The translations under genes were made by a program, and so were the position numbers. A stretch of DNA of 64,000 nucleotides from Candidatus Latescibacterota bacterium (GTDB taxonomy: Bacteria; JAAXHH01): NCBI GenBank assembly GCA_022822725.1, contig JAJEAN010000007.1, forward strand, positions 626,382 through 690,381, given 5' to 3'. The notes under the pieces were generated by a model. It ran no database searches. It saw nothing but the letters and a program-made list of their open reading frames with translations, and had not been told where the DNA came from. This document shows positions 17,179-24,939 of the stretch, piece by piece; positions within the stretch are counted from its first letter, which is position 1; each line of letters opens with the position of its first letter.

Positions 17179-17229
17179 CTGCCGTCCACGACTACCTGCT
17201 GTCCACGACTACCAGCCGTCCACGACGTG
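17179..17229. repeat. 17-bp tandem repeat starting at a gene's last codons
   Basis: Three 17-base units (CTGCCGTCCACGACTAC and variants) at 17179-17195, 17196-17212 and 17213-17229. The third unit spans the final codons (VVDGW) and stop of the DUF6785 gene; the other two are copies of that end placed in the intergenic gap before the next ribosome binding site. Confidence 0.92.
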
Positions 17230-19191
17230 TCCGGCACCTGGGAACCAGACCGCGTCCACCAGGTAGGTGACGAATACACCCAGGGCGTAGCCGGCGAGCA
17301 TGCCGATAAACAACGGCTGCCCCTTGCGATAGAGCGACACGCCCCCGAGGCGAAGTATCGCCGATTTCGCAATCCATACGACCAGGATGGATAAGAAGGC
17401 CATGTCCGCCGCATAGGTGGTGACGATCCCGAATCCCACCGGATGAAGGGGCCAGAAGTGAAGACGGTGATGGGCCCAGATCAGGAACGCCGAGATGAAG
17501 ACTCCGCTCATTACCATGGTCAGCTGGGACTGCGTCATGGCCTGCGGATTCGTAAGAAAAGTCTCCAGCTGCGTCCAGTAGCCTTTCGCCCCGGATTCGA
17601 AACCGCCTGCCTTGAGCTGGGACGCCCCCATGTCGTACCCCAGGTAAAGCGTGTACAACAGGGCCGTCGTGAATCCGATGGCCAGCGAAAGCGCGATGGC
17701 GCCGAATACCCCCCTGCCCACTCCGCCGATAACGTCTCCTACCTTTGCGGCGTGCGCCATGGAACACATGCCGAGTGTGCGCCAGTTCCTGGTGAAGGTC
17801 TGGCACAGCCACATCCCCGTGATGGTCCGGGCGTTGATGTGCTCCGATCCGACGAACCTGAGCGTTATCTCATTGGCGCTGTTGTAGGGCAGGTCCAGGG
17901 ACGCCAGGCCGGTCTCCGCCACCACGCGGGTGACGCCGATATACAGCACCAGCAGCACGAACATCATGAGCGCCACGACCCAGAGCGACATCCCCGCGCT
18001 CCACAAGAGGAAAACCATGTAAATCGAACCGCCGGAGAAGGATAGAACGGCCGTACGGTAGGAAAAGAACTCCCGGGAATCATCGATTTCAGGGGCCTTG
18101 CCCAGGGCTTTCCGGACCACGTCGCGGATATGCCTTCGCGCCATCCACAGCCCGAACAGCACGAAGACCAGAAAACCGGACAGGTGCTGGAAATGCATCA
18201 TTTCCTGCGGACCCGGCACGCCGACGCGGGTCATCACGCCCTGCTGCACGATGCGGATGAGGTAGAACAGCCAGACGCTGAGCAGCACTTCCACCCTCGT
18301 GAAGTAGGCCACGCCGATCAGCAGGAAGTTCAGGCGGACCTGGATGGGGTGGAACGCCTCGTACAGGGTGAGGGGAAAGGCGTGTCCCACGCCGATGGGG
18401 ATGGGGGGCATGAGGTCGAAGAAGCTGAACGTGTTCCAGGTCATGATGAACAGCGTGATGCCGAACCCCCACCAGAACAGGCGCACGCGGGCAATCCTCG
18501 GGAAAAGCGACTTGTCCTCCGCGCCGTCGACGAGTGCAAGGGGCACCTGGGCCAGGGGGAAGGCCAGTCGCTCGTGTTCGACCCACTGCTTCCGGAGCAT
18601 GACCATGATCGAGGCGCCGACCATGAACAGGGCGATGTAGAACGTCACCCACCAGAACATGGGTACGAACCAGATCTGCCAGCGTATGTTTCTCGCGGAA
18701 TACACGCCTTCGTAGAACTGGTTCAACCCGCCCAGGTGGTCCCGGACCACCAGCCAGGAAGGCAGATAGTCGAGGAACAGTTCCGCCCACCGGTTTTCGG
18801 GCGTGGCGTGATAGAACGGGCCGCTGATGACCGACACCGCGTAATTGCTGAAGGCCCAGCCGGGTATGACCGATGCCGTGAAGACCAGGAAGAAGATCAC
18901 GATGAGTTCCTGGCTGGTGAAGGGTCGGCTGAAGCCCGAGATCTTCAGAAATGGATTTACCAGGAGGACCATCAGGACGAAGGGCAGCAGTGCCGCCACC
19001 GGCAGATGGGTGACCGTGATGAATGAGCCGCGCGTAACGAATTCGGAGGAGATCGACCAGATGGTCAACAGAATGGTGAAGACGCATCCGGTAACCACGG
19101 CCCGGAGGGTGAGGCCGGCGGAAACGGGCCGCGCCGCGGGAGGCGCGGGGAACTTTTCCCGGTCGGATTGTGTCAATGTGGCTGAGGACAT
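17209..19191 (-). CDS. DUF6785/DUF6784-family polytopic membrane protein
   Basis: A 660-residue integral membrane protein from the ATG at 19191 (MSSATLTQSDREKF). The open frame extends further upstream, but only through low-complexity Arg-rich sequence that is the out-of-frame reading of the next gene's repeat tail, so I exclude it. I count at least 12 hydrophobic segments, for example VVTGCVFTILLTIW, VAALLPFVLMVLLV, ELIVIFFLVFTASVIPGW and FWWVTFYIALFMVGASIMV. Motifs such as WVEHERLAFPLAQVPLAL and RVVAETGLASLDLPYNS are typical of this uncharacterised family, common in Planctomycetes- and Latescibacteria-like genomes and loosely reminiscent of oligopeptide transporters. It sits between a sugar isomerase and an LLM oxidoreductase on one strand, consistent with a transport role. 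Confidence 0.8.
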   Translation of the reverse strand: MSSATLTQSDREKFPAPPAARPVSAGLTLRAVVTGCVFTILLTIWSISSEFVTRGSFITVTHLPVAALLPFVLMVLLVNPFLKISGFSRPFTSQELIVIFFLVFTASVIPGWAFSNYAVSVISGPFYHATPENRWAELFLDYLPSWLVVRDHLGGLNQFYEGVYSARNIRWQIWFVPMFWWVTFYIALFMVGASIMVMLRKQWVEHERLAFPLAQVPLALVDGAEDKSLFPRIARVRLFWWGFGITLFIMTWNTFSFFDLMPPIPIGVGHAFPLTLYEAFHPIQVRLNFLLIGVAYFTRVEVLLSVWLFYLIRIVQQGVMTRVGVPGPQEMMHFQHLSGFLVFVLFGLWMARRHIRDVVRKALGKAPEIDDSREFFSYRTAVLSFSGGSIYMVFLLWSAGMSLWVVALMMFVLLVLYIGVTRVVAETGLASLDLPYNSANEITLRFVGSEHINARTITGMWLCQTFTRNWRTLGMCSMAHAAKVGDVIGGVGRGVFGAIALSLAIGFTTALLYTLYLGYDMGASQLKAGGFESGAKGYWTQLETFLTNPQAMTQSQLTMVMSGVFISAFLIWAHHRLHFWPLHPVGFGIVTTYAADMAFLSILVVWIAKSAILRLGGVSLYRKGQPLFIGMLAGYALGVFVTYLVDAVWFPGAGHVVDGW

Positions 19192-19255
19192 GATAGCAAG
19201 GCGATGTACGTTCGGACCGTGGCACGAGTTGCCTGGTTCACCGGTCAGATCCGTT

Positions 19256-20176
19256 TCACGCGGATTCTGCGCCCGTGGTTTCTGCGCCCTTGGATTCTGC
19301 GCCCGCGCTTTCCGCACCCGTGCTTTCCGCACCCGTGGTTTCCGCACCTGCGCATTCTACGCACGCCCGAAGCTTCGCCAGTCCTTTCTGTGCCGTGGCC
19401 ACCGGGCCTTCGGCCCAGTACGCGGGGTTGAACAGCTCCAGTGACAACATGCCCCGGTAATCCTGCCGTACCAGGCTGGCGACGATCTCGTCCCACGGCG
19501 CTACGCCGTCTCCGGGATAGACCCGGTGCTCGTCTTCGATGTCCGCGCGGGGCGGGTCGGAAGGATAGTCGTTCACGTGGACCAGGCCCAGGCGCCCCGG
19601 ATCGAGGTAGTCCATCCCGCGCTGGTGGCCGCTCCCCTTGTACATGTGAAAGATGTCGGTCAGCAGCCGGGTGTCGCGCACGCCGCTTTCCGCAGCCACG
19701 AGCAGGGCTTCTCCCACCGTGCCCAGCGTCCGGGACACGCCCCAGAACTCCAGCAGGGGTTTAGGGGTGTAATCCGACACGGCGTCCGTCAGTTCGGCGA
19801 ATCTCCGCGCGACGGAAAAAAGGTCTACATCCCGGTCGTGGATCCCCTTCGGGGCCGTGGCTACGAAAGGGCAATCCAGGACCTGCGCCATCCGGAAGCA
19901 ACGTCTGGCCTCTTCCAGGCCCCGGGCATGGCGGTCGGCTTCGGGAACCGCCCATTCGAAGAACGCGATCAGGTTCACGATCCGGATCCCGCGACGCGCG
20001 GCGCGGTCCCGCAACTGTTCCAGCGTCCCGCCGCCTTCGATCCAGGCATCGATCTCCTCGACCCAGGGTTCGATACCGTCATACCCGGCGTCGGCGGCGA
20101 TATCCACGTATTCCAGCACGGAAACGCCAGGTGAACGGATCGTGCTGGTGTTCAGGCAGTATTCAAATAGACCCAT
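19256..20176 (-). CDS. Sugar phosphate isomerase/epimerase-like TIM-barrel protein with repeat tail
   Basis: I choose the ATG at 20176 because AAGGGG lies 8 bases upstream (a GTG 9 bases earlier is possible). The 306-residue protein is an AP-endonuclease-2/xylose-isomerase-like barrel: YVDIAADAGYDGIEPWVEE, PLLEFWGV, RLLTDIFHMYKG, LGLVHVNDYPSDPP and YRGMLSLELFNPAYW. The Glu, Asp, His and Glu residues in these strands form the usual metal site. Members isomerise or epimerise sugars and inositols, with DUF6785 as a possible transporter neighbour downstream. The last 30 residues are six copies of a five-residue GAE(S/T)x unit after the conserved fold ends, probably a disordered tail. Confidence 0.9.
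   Translation of the reverse strand: MGLFEYCLNTSTIRSPGVSVLEYVDIAADAGYDGIEPWVEEIDAWIEGGGTLEQLRDRAARRGIRIVNLIAFFEWAVPEADRHARGLEEARRCFRMAQVLDCPFVATAPKGIHDRDVDLFSVARRFAELTDAVSDYTPKPLLEFWGVSRTLGTVGEALLVAAESGVRDTRLLTDIFHMYKGSGHQRGMDYLDPGRLGLVHVNDYPSDPPRADIEDEHRVYPGDGVAPWDEIVASLVRQDYRGMLSLELFNPAYWAEGPVATAQKGLAKLRACVECAGAETTGAESTGAESAGAESKGAETTGAESA
19259..19348. repeat. 15-bp in-frame tandem array at the 3' end of the TIM-barrel gene
   Basis: Six 15-base units immediately before the stop codon at 19256-19258. On the minus strand each reads GGx GCx GAA (A/T)CC/AGC xxG, encoding Gly-Ala-Glu-(Ser/Thr)-x. Units differ mainly at third positions and in the fifth codon. Confidence 0.95.
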
Positions 20177-20225
20177 CGTATGCACCCCTTCAGCGAGATC
20201 GCCGTACCGGCGTAGTGAGCCATCG

Positions 20226-20281
20226 AAGGACGGCGCGGAAGACGCGTTTGAAAGGACGGCGCGGAAGACGCGTTTGAAAGG
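20226..20281. repeat. Perfect 26-bp tandem duplication in a divergent intergenic region
   Basis: Units 20226-20251 and 20252-20277 are identical (start AAGGACGGCGCGGAAGACGC), followed by AAGG as a third start. It lies about 50 bases before the start of the minus-strand TIM-barrel gene, within its probable leader. The rest of 20177-20399 is A+T-richer and may carry both divergent promoters, but no hexamer pair there is convincing. Confidence 0.95.
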
Positions 20282-20399
20282 TTATTGTTTTCCGTGATTT
20301 AGGCTTCGAACCAATTTAGTGCCAAATATAAAAAAAGGTACTCTTTTAACCGGTTTTGCCTATATTGTATACCGCAAAAACAAGCGTCTCCCGCCCACT

Positions 20400-21341
20400 G
20401 TGATACCCGGAACGAAAGCGAGGTATGTTTCGAGCTTACCGAGGTGTATTCTACTCATTTGCCTTATTCTGATTCCCCGGACCGTTGCCGGCCAGGTGAG
20501 TGTAACCGACGACATCGGGACTACCGTGACAGTCCAGCGTATTCCGGAACGGATCATATCCCTCATCCCGAGCAACACCGAGTTGCTTTTCGCGGTCGGC
20601 GCGGGAAACTCGGTCGTGGGGGTCACGATCTTCTGCGACTATCCTCCGGAAGCCAGGGAAATCGAAAAGGTCGGCGGCGTCACGTCGATGAGCCTCGAGA
20701 AAATAGTCGCACTCGAACCGGACCTCGTGCTGGTCTCCAAGAGCAACAACAAGGAACTGGTATACAGCCTGATGGCGCTGGATGTCACGGTGTTCGTTCT
20801 CGACCCCCAGTCGGTCGAAGAAGTGCTCGAGGCGATCGCCACGGTGGGCAAGCTTGTCGGGCGGGAGGAAGCGGCGCGCGAGCTTAACGACGGCTACCGT
20901 CAAAGGCTGCGCGTGGTTTCGGACCGGATCGACGGACTCTCCGAAAGTGAACGTCCCACTGTATTCGTCGGCAGCCCATTCAGAGACGAGCACTGGACAC
21001 CCGGCCCCGATACCTATACCTCGGATGTTATCCGACGTGCGGGCGGGCGGAACGTCGCCGACGACCTGCCGCCCGACAAATGGTCTGTATACAACATAGA
21101 GAACATCATTTCCAGGAATCCGCAGGTCCTTCTTTCCACCTTGAGTGAAGGGGAGGATCCGGTAGAAACAACGAAGAATTACCTGGAAAGGGCGAAATCG
21201 CTCGATGGCTGGCGGGACCTGGATGCCGTACGCAACGAACGCGTCGTCCTGATTCCCGAAGACTGGCTGATCAGGCCGGCTCCGAGGCTCTTCCTCGCCA
21301 TCGAAGCCCTGGCGGCTGCCTTGCATCCGAATCTGTTCTGA
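20400..21341 (+). CDS. Periplasmic substrate-binding protein, BtuF/FecB-like
   Basis: The start is uncertain. The GTG at 20400 gives a compact signal peptide (basic KARYVSSLPR, then CILLICLILIPRTVAGQ) and 313 residues; a GTG at 20319 would add 27 residues. The mature protein is a class III periplasmic binding protein: VTVQRIPERIISLIPSNTE, YPPEAREIEKVGG, SLEKIVALEPDLVLVS, TYTSDVIRRAGGRNVADD and a final LAIEALAAALHPNLF. This family binds cobalamin, heme or siderophores for ABC importers. No importer permease is adjacent; the downstream ABC protein is exporter-like, so a functional pairing is doubtful. Confidence 0.9.
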   Translation: MIPGTKARYVSSLPRCILLICLILIPRTVAGQVSVTDDIGTTVTVQRIPERIISLIPSNTELLFAVGAGNSVVGVTIFCDYPPEAREIEKVGGVTSMSLEKIVALEPDLVLVSKSNNKELVYSLMALDVTVFVLDPQSVEEVLEAIATVGKLVGREEAARELNDGYRQRLRVVSDRIDGLSESERPTVFVGSPFRDEHWTPGPDTYTSDVIRRAGGRNVADDLPPDKWSVYNIENIISRNPQVLLSTLSEGEDPVETTKNYLERAKSLDGWRDLDAVRNERVVLIPEDWLIRPAPRLFLAIEALAAALHPNLF

Positions 21342-21413
21342 TGTCCTGGCCGGTTCCTGACTCGTCCCTGACTGAAGATACGGAACGTCACTCAACCCAA
21401 CCGCGCACTTTCC

Positions 21414-23606
21414 ATGCCCCTGATCAACAAGATCCCCGCAGAACTCAATGACCTGATACAGTCCGACCCGCTGGCAGGCGATGACAAAGGAGAACTGCTT
21501 TTCGCCTGCAAGACGGACCTGGCGCCGGACGGCCGAATCGATGAATCGATGCTGGTCGTGACCCGGCGACAACTGGTGGTTGCTACCCGATCGGACGAGG
21601 CGTGGACGCTGACCCATACCCTGTCCCTGGCGGCGATTACCGGCCTGACGGTGGAACCCCTGGTCGGCGCAAGTGCGCTCACGGCCGAGGTGGACGGGAG
21701 CAGTATCCGGCTGCTCCGGTATACCCACGCCGTGGCGCAGGACATGTCCGACGCCGTCGAGTCCCTGTTGCACCTGATTGGCCCGGATGGAAGCCCGGAT
21801 CACACGGAGCCCGTAACCGAGGAACCGGTACCGGACTGGTCGAGCCGCGAAGCGCACCTGCGCACGTTCCGGCGGCTGTGGACTTTCTGCCTGCCCCACT
21901 GGCGCACGCTGGTTATCGCGATGGTCGTCACGATCGCCGCGTCGGCCATCGACCTGCTGCCCCCGTATCTGACCATGATCCTCGTCGATCAGGTCCTGGT
22001 GGACCAGAGCACCTTCATTTGGCTACCGATTATCGTCGCCCTCCTGGCCGTGTCCCGCATTGTCCATACCGGGGTGACCATCATAAGCGGGCGGATGATG
22101 GCCGTGCTGGGCGACCGGCTGGCCTACGACGCCCGGTCCGAACTGCTGAACGTCCTGCAGCTCCTGCCCCTCAAGTACTACGATATGCAGCAGACGGGCG
22201 GCCTCATGGCCCGGATCGCCCGGGACGCCAAGTCGATCCACTACTTCTGGATCGATTTCGCGCCGCAGGTGGTACAGCAGGGACTGCTCGTGATCGGCAT
22301 GACCGCGGTGCTCTTCTACCTGAACTGGGAACTGGCCCTCCTCGTCCTGGTCCCCATTCCGGCCATAATCTACGCATCGATCCACATCAAGCGGTACCTG
22401 ATGTGGTTCTACGGCAGGTCGTGGGACAGCTGGGCGACCTTCTTCGAGCGGGTAAACGACGCGCTGTCCGGTATCCGGGTCGTGAAGATCTTCGCCCAGG
22501 AGAAAAGGCAGAGCCGGGACATGCAACTGGAAAACGAAAAGGTGTTTACGGCCGAACGTAACATCCACGTCCGGTCGCGCACCGTGCGCCCCCTGCTCGC
22601 CTTCATCGTGTCCGTGGGCGGACTGCTCGTCTGGTGGTACGGCGGGCTTCAGGTGCAATCGGGAGAAATGACCACCGGCATGCTGATGGCCTTCTTTCTT
22701 TACCTGGCCATGTTCTACAGTCCCGTGCAGCAACTGACCAGCATGGCCGACTGGATTCCCGAGATGATGACGGCCATCACCCGCACCTTCGAGGTCATCG
22801 ACAGCCCCATCGAGGACTATGCCCCGGCGGGGACCGTCGACGTGCCCCGCTTCGAAGGGCGCCTGGAACTGCAGGACGTCAACTTCGGATACGTGGCGCA
22901 CCAGCCCGTGCTGAAGGGGATCAACCTGCACGTCGAACCGGGCGAGATGATCGGACTCGTAGGGCACTCGGGCGCGGGCAAGTCCACCCTGATCAAACTC
23001 ATGTGCCGTTTCTATGACGTGGACGGAGGGCAGATACTCATCGACGGCATCGACGTGCGCCGGATGGACCTGATGCAGCTGCGGAGCCAGATCGGATACG
23101 TGGAGCAGGACCCCTTCCTGTTCTCCGGATCCGTGACCGACAACATCCGTTTCGGCAACCAGGAAGCGTCCCGGGAAGCCATCATCGAGGCCGCCATCAA
23201 CGCGAACGCCCACGAATTCATCGTCAAGCTGCCCGATGGCTACGATACGTCTGTCGGGGAGCGTGGCGGAAGGCTTTCCGGCGGAGAGCGCCAGCGGGTC
23301 GCCATCGCCCGGGCCATCCTCCACGACCCCCGCATCCTGATTCTCGACGAGCCTACCTCGGCCCTCGACCTGGAGACGGAAAAGAAGATCCAGGAAGCCC
23401 TGGGACGGCTCATGGAAGGCCGCACGACACTCGCCATCGCCCACCGCCTGTCCACCCTGAGAGACGCCGACCGCCTGCTCGTCCTCAAGAACGGCGAACC
23501 GGTCGAACTGGGTACTCACGAGGAACTGCTGGACCGGCAGGGCGAGTATTACCGGCTGGTCCAGTTGCACACCAACGTCTCCAGCATCGTGGGCGTGGAG
23601 GGCTAA
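21414..23606 (+). CDS. ABC exporter-type transporter (fused permease and ATPase), DUF1854-associated
   Basis: A 730-residue half-transporter. Residues about 1-140 form an extra N-terminal domain (MPLINKIPAELNDLIQ onward). The six-helix exporter membrane domain follows (AMVVTIAASAIDLLPPYLT to MAFFLYLAMFYSPV). The ATPase domain has Walker A GHSGAGKST near residue 520, signature LSGGERQRVAIARA near 620, and Walker B ILILDEPTSALD near 641. All catalytic motifs look intact. The gene is followed after 3 bases by a DUF1854 protein. This pairing is known in many bacteria and has been annotated as associated with cyanophycin metabolism, but no cyanophycin gene is in the window. The substrate is unknown. 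Confidence 0.92.
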   Translation: MPLINKIPAELNDLIQSDPLAGDDKGELLFACKTDLAPDGRIDESMLVVTRRQLVVATRSDEAWTLTHTLSLAAITGLTVEPLVGASALTAEVDGSSIRLLRYTHAVAQDMSDAVESLLHLIGPDGSPDHTEPVTEEPVPDWSSREAHLRTFRRLWTFCLPHWRTLVIAMVVTIAASAIDLLPPYLTMILVDQVLVDQSTFIWLPIIVALLAVSRIVHTGVTIISGRMMAVLGDRLAYDARSELLNVLQLLPLKYYDMQQTGGLMARIARDAKSIHYFWIDFAPQVVQQGLLVIGMTAVLFYLNWELALLVLVPIPAIIYASIHIKRYLMWFYGRSWDSWATFFERVNDALSGIRVVKIFAQEKRQSRDMQLENEKVFTAERNIHVRSRTVRPLLAFIVSVGGLLVWWYGGLQVQSGEMTTGMLMAFFLYLAMFYSPVQQLTSMADWIPEMMTAITRTFEVIDSPIEDYAPAGTVDVPRFEGRLELQDVNFGYVAHQPVLKGINLHVEPGEMIGLVGHSGAGKSTLIKLMCRFYDVDGGQILIDGIDVRRMDLMQLRSQIGYVEQDPFLFSGSVTDNIRFGNQEASREAIIEAAINANAHEFIVKLPDGYDTSVGERGGRLSGGERQRVAIARAILHDPRILILDEPTSALDLETEKKIQEALGRLMEGRTTLAIAHRLSTLRDADRLLVLKNGEPVELGTHEELLDRQGEYYRLVQLHTNVSSIVGVEG

Positions 23607-23609
23607 GCC

Positions 23610-24089
23610 ATGTCCTTTCTCGATCCATCCGCCATACGCCTAGAACGCCGTGACGATCAGCCGCCCACGCTTTCCATCGCGGGCGACCTGTTCTTCAATG
23701 TCAAGATCCGCCAGGCTTTCCCGCTTTCCTTCGAAAACCGGTACATCACCTTTTTCGACCAGGAAGACGAATACCTGGGCCTCGTGGCCGAACCGTCGTC
23801 CTGCGACGAAAGTACTTTCCGTATCATCCGGGATGAGATCGAATGGCGCTACTTCCGCCCCAGGATAACGCGCGTGGCGGAAATGGAGGGACGGGGAGGG
23901 ACTTCCATATTTTCGGTGGAGACGGACCGCGGCGCGGTAAAGATCCCGATGCGGGACCTCAGGGAAGGCATGATGGAGTTGTCGTCCGGACGTATCCTCA
24001 TCACGGACGAGCATGGCAATCGGTACGAGATCCCCGACCTCGACCGGCTGGACCGGCGCAGCCGGCGCCTGATCCGCCGCTTGATCTGA
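23610..24089 (+). CDS. DUF1854-family protein
   Basis: A 159-residue soluble protein recognisable as DUF1854 by RDDQPPTLSIAG, VKIRQAFPLSFENRYITFFD, EEIEWRYFRP-like text (DEIEWRYFRPRITRV) and the Asp/Arg-rich terminal DRLDRRSRRLIRR. It follows the ABC exporter by only 3 bases, with an expected co-translation. The family has no established biochemical function; its constant pairing with this exporter type suggests an accessory or regulatory subunit. The C-terminal basic cluster is typical for the family. Confidence 0.85.
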   Translation: MSFLDPSAIRLERRDDQPPTLSIAGDLFFNVKIRQAFPLSFENRYITFFDQEDEYLGLVAEPSSCDESTFRIIRDEIEWRYFRPRITRVAEMEGRGGTSIFSVETDRGAVKIPMRDLREGMMELSSGRILITDEHGNRYEIPDLDRLDRRSRRLIRRLI

Positions 24090-24099
24090 CGCTCTTCCG

Positions 24100-24489
24100 C
24101 TAACTCAGCAGGATCGGCACGATCTTCGCGTAGGCCGTCTTGAACCCGAGGACGGCCAGGTAGATGCCCACTCCCAGCAGGATCATCAGGACCGCACCGA
24201 GCGTGACCAGGAGCGGCTTGCTTTCGGCGAATCGCTGTTTGAGCCCTTCCACCTTGGCGTAGATTTCCGGGTACTTGTTCTCCAGCCGCGACAACATTCG
24301 TCTGGCAAATGCGCTGTGCGTTGACAGGATCGTCAGGCCGATGACGATGAACAGCACGCCCTGCAGCAGGGGAAGGAAGATGCCCAGGACCCCGATGACG
24401 ACGAAGGTCCATCCGAATATGGACTGGGCCATGCGTATCAGTAGTTTCTGCTCTATTTGCTTGATTCCAATCGTTGTATAGCCATCCAC
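24100..24489 (-). CDS. Small membrane protein, PGPGW/DUF454-like
   Basis: A 129-residue protein from a GTG with AGGTGG just upstream; an internal ATG at 24432 is an alternative. It has a hydrophobic hairpin (IFGWTFVVIGVLGIFLPLL, then GVLFIVIGLTILS), a charged helix (RMLSRLENKYPEIYAKVE) and a C-terminal hydrophobic segment (LLVTLGAVLMILLGVGIYL). The pattern of two close helices with a central turn is that of PGPGW-type or DUF454-type inner-membrane proteins of unknown function. It converges with the DUF1854 gene, whose stop is 10 bases away, and lies downstream of the TPR gene. Confidence 0.7.
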   Translation of the reverse strand: MDGYTTIGIKQIEQKLLIRMAQSIFGWTFVVIGVLGIFLPLLQGVLFIVIGLTILSTHSAFARRMLSRLENKYPEIYAKVEGLKQRFAESKPLLVTLGAVLMILLGVGIYLAVLGFKTAYAKIVPILLS

Positions 24490-24518
24490 TCCACCTGCGC
24501 AACTACGCCTGCACGATA

Positions 24519-24830
24519 TCAGTCAAGAAAGGCGAGGGCCTCCCGCATTTCGTCCAGGTCCTTGGCGTCTCCCTGGCGCTGCGCCACGACGATGCCCCGC
24601 TCGTAGCATCTTCGGGCCTCATCATCGCGGTCAAGCTTTTCGTATACCCGGCCTGCCTGGTGATAGCCCGCCGTATAGTCCGGCGATGCTTCCATGAGCC
24701 GTTCCAGGATCCCGGCCGCTTCCTCGAGCCGATTAGAGCTCACGTATTCCAGCGCGATCGCGTATTGAACGAATGGATCGCCGGGATCTTTTCTGGCGAG
24801 CAGCTCGAGTTGTTCGAGGCGCGAACTCAT
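24519..24830 (-). CDS. Small TPR-repeat protein
   Basis: A 103-residue protein, started at the ATG at 24830 behind AGAGGAAA. The frame is open further upstream, but that part is an 11-base tandem repeat and unlikely to be coding. Two tetratricopeptide units are visible: DPFVQYAIALEYVSSNRLEE and DYTAGYHQAGRVYEKLDRDD. TPRs mediate protein contacts; no partner is evident. It is 29 bases upstream of the small membrane protein gene and could be co-transcribed with it. Confidence 0.8.
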   Translation of the reverse strand: MSSRLEQLELLARKDPGDPFVQYAIALEYVSSNRLEEAAGILERLMEASPDYTAGYHQAGRVYEKLDRDDEARRCYERGIVVAQRQGDAKDLDEMREALAFLD

Positions 24831-24854
24831 ACCATGTTTCCTCTGCAGTACTTC

Positions 24855-24931
24855 CGTGTATCCTTCACGTATCCTCCGCGTATCTACCGCGATTCCTCCG
24901 CGCATCTACGGTGCATCTACCGTGTATCTAC
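24855..24931. repeat. 11-bp tandem array between SDR and TPR genes
   Basis: Seven imperfect 11-base units of the form CGYGTATCTAC (24855-24865, 24866-24876, and so on to 24931). It fills nearly the whole gap between the SDR stop (24940) and the TPR start (24830). The unit length is not a multiple of 3, fitting a non-coding position. Confidence 0.9.
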
Positions 24932-24939
24932 CTTATTCC

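Noticed and set aside
19192-19347. Extended N-terminus of the DUF6785 protein rich in Arg-Lys-Ala repeats
   Set aside because: This stretch is the neighbouring gene's 15-bp repeat read in another frame. The signal-like start at 19191 fits the family better.
20338-20373. Promoter for the BtuF-like gene at TATATT/GTATAC
   Set aside because: The -10-like words are present, but no acceptable -35 hexamer lies 16-18 bases upstream.
20451-21899. A 482-codon minus-strand frame across the BtuF-like gene and the exporter start
   Set aside because: It spans two genes on the other strand and has no family motif or start signal.
22023-23570. A 515-codon minus-strand open frame opposite the ABC exporter
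   Set aside because: It mirrors the ABC gene, whose Walker and signature motifs are intact. The antisense product is His/Asp-rich low-complexity sequence without any domain, an effect of high G+C.
21414-24089. Assignment of the exporter and DUF1854 pair to a cyanophycin locus
   Set aside because: No cyanophycin synthetase or cyanophycinase is present in the window; the association is known only from annotation of other genomes.
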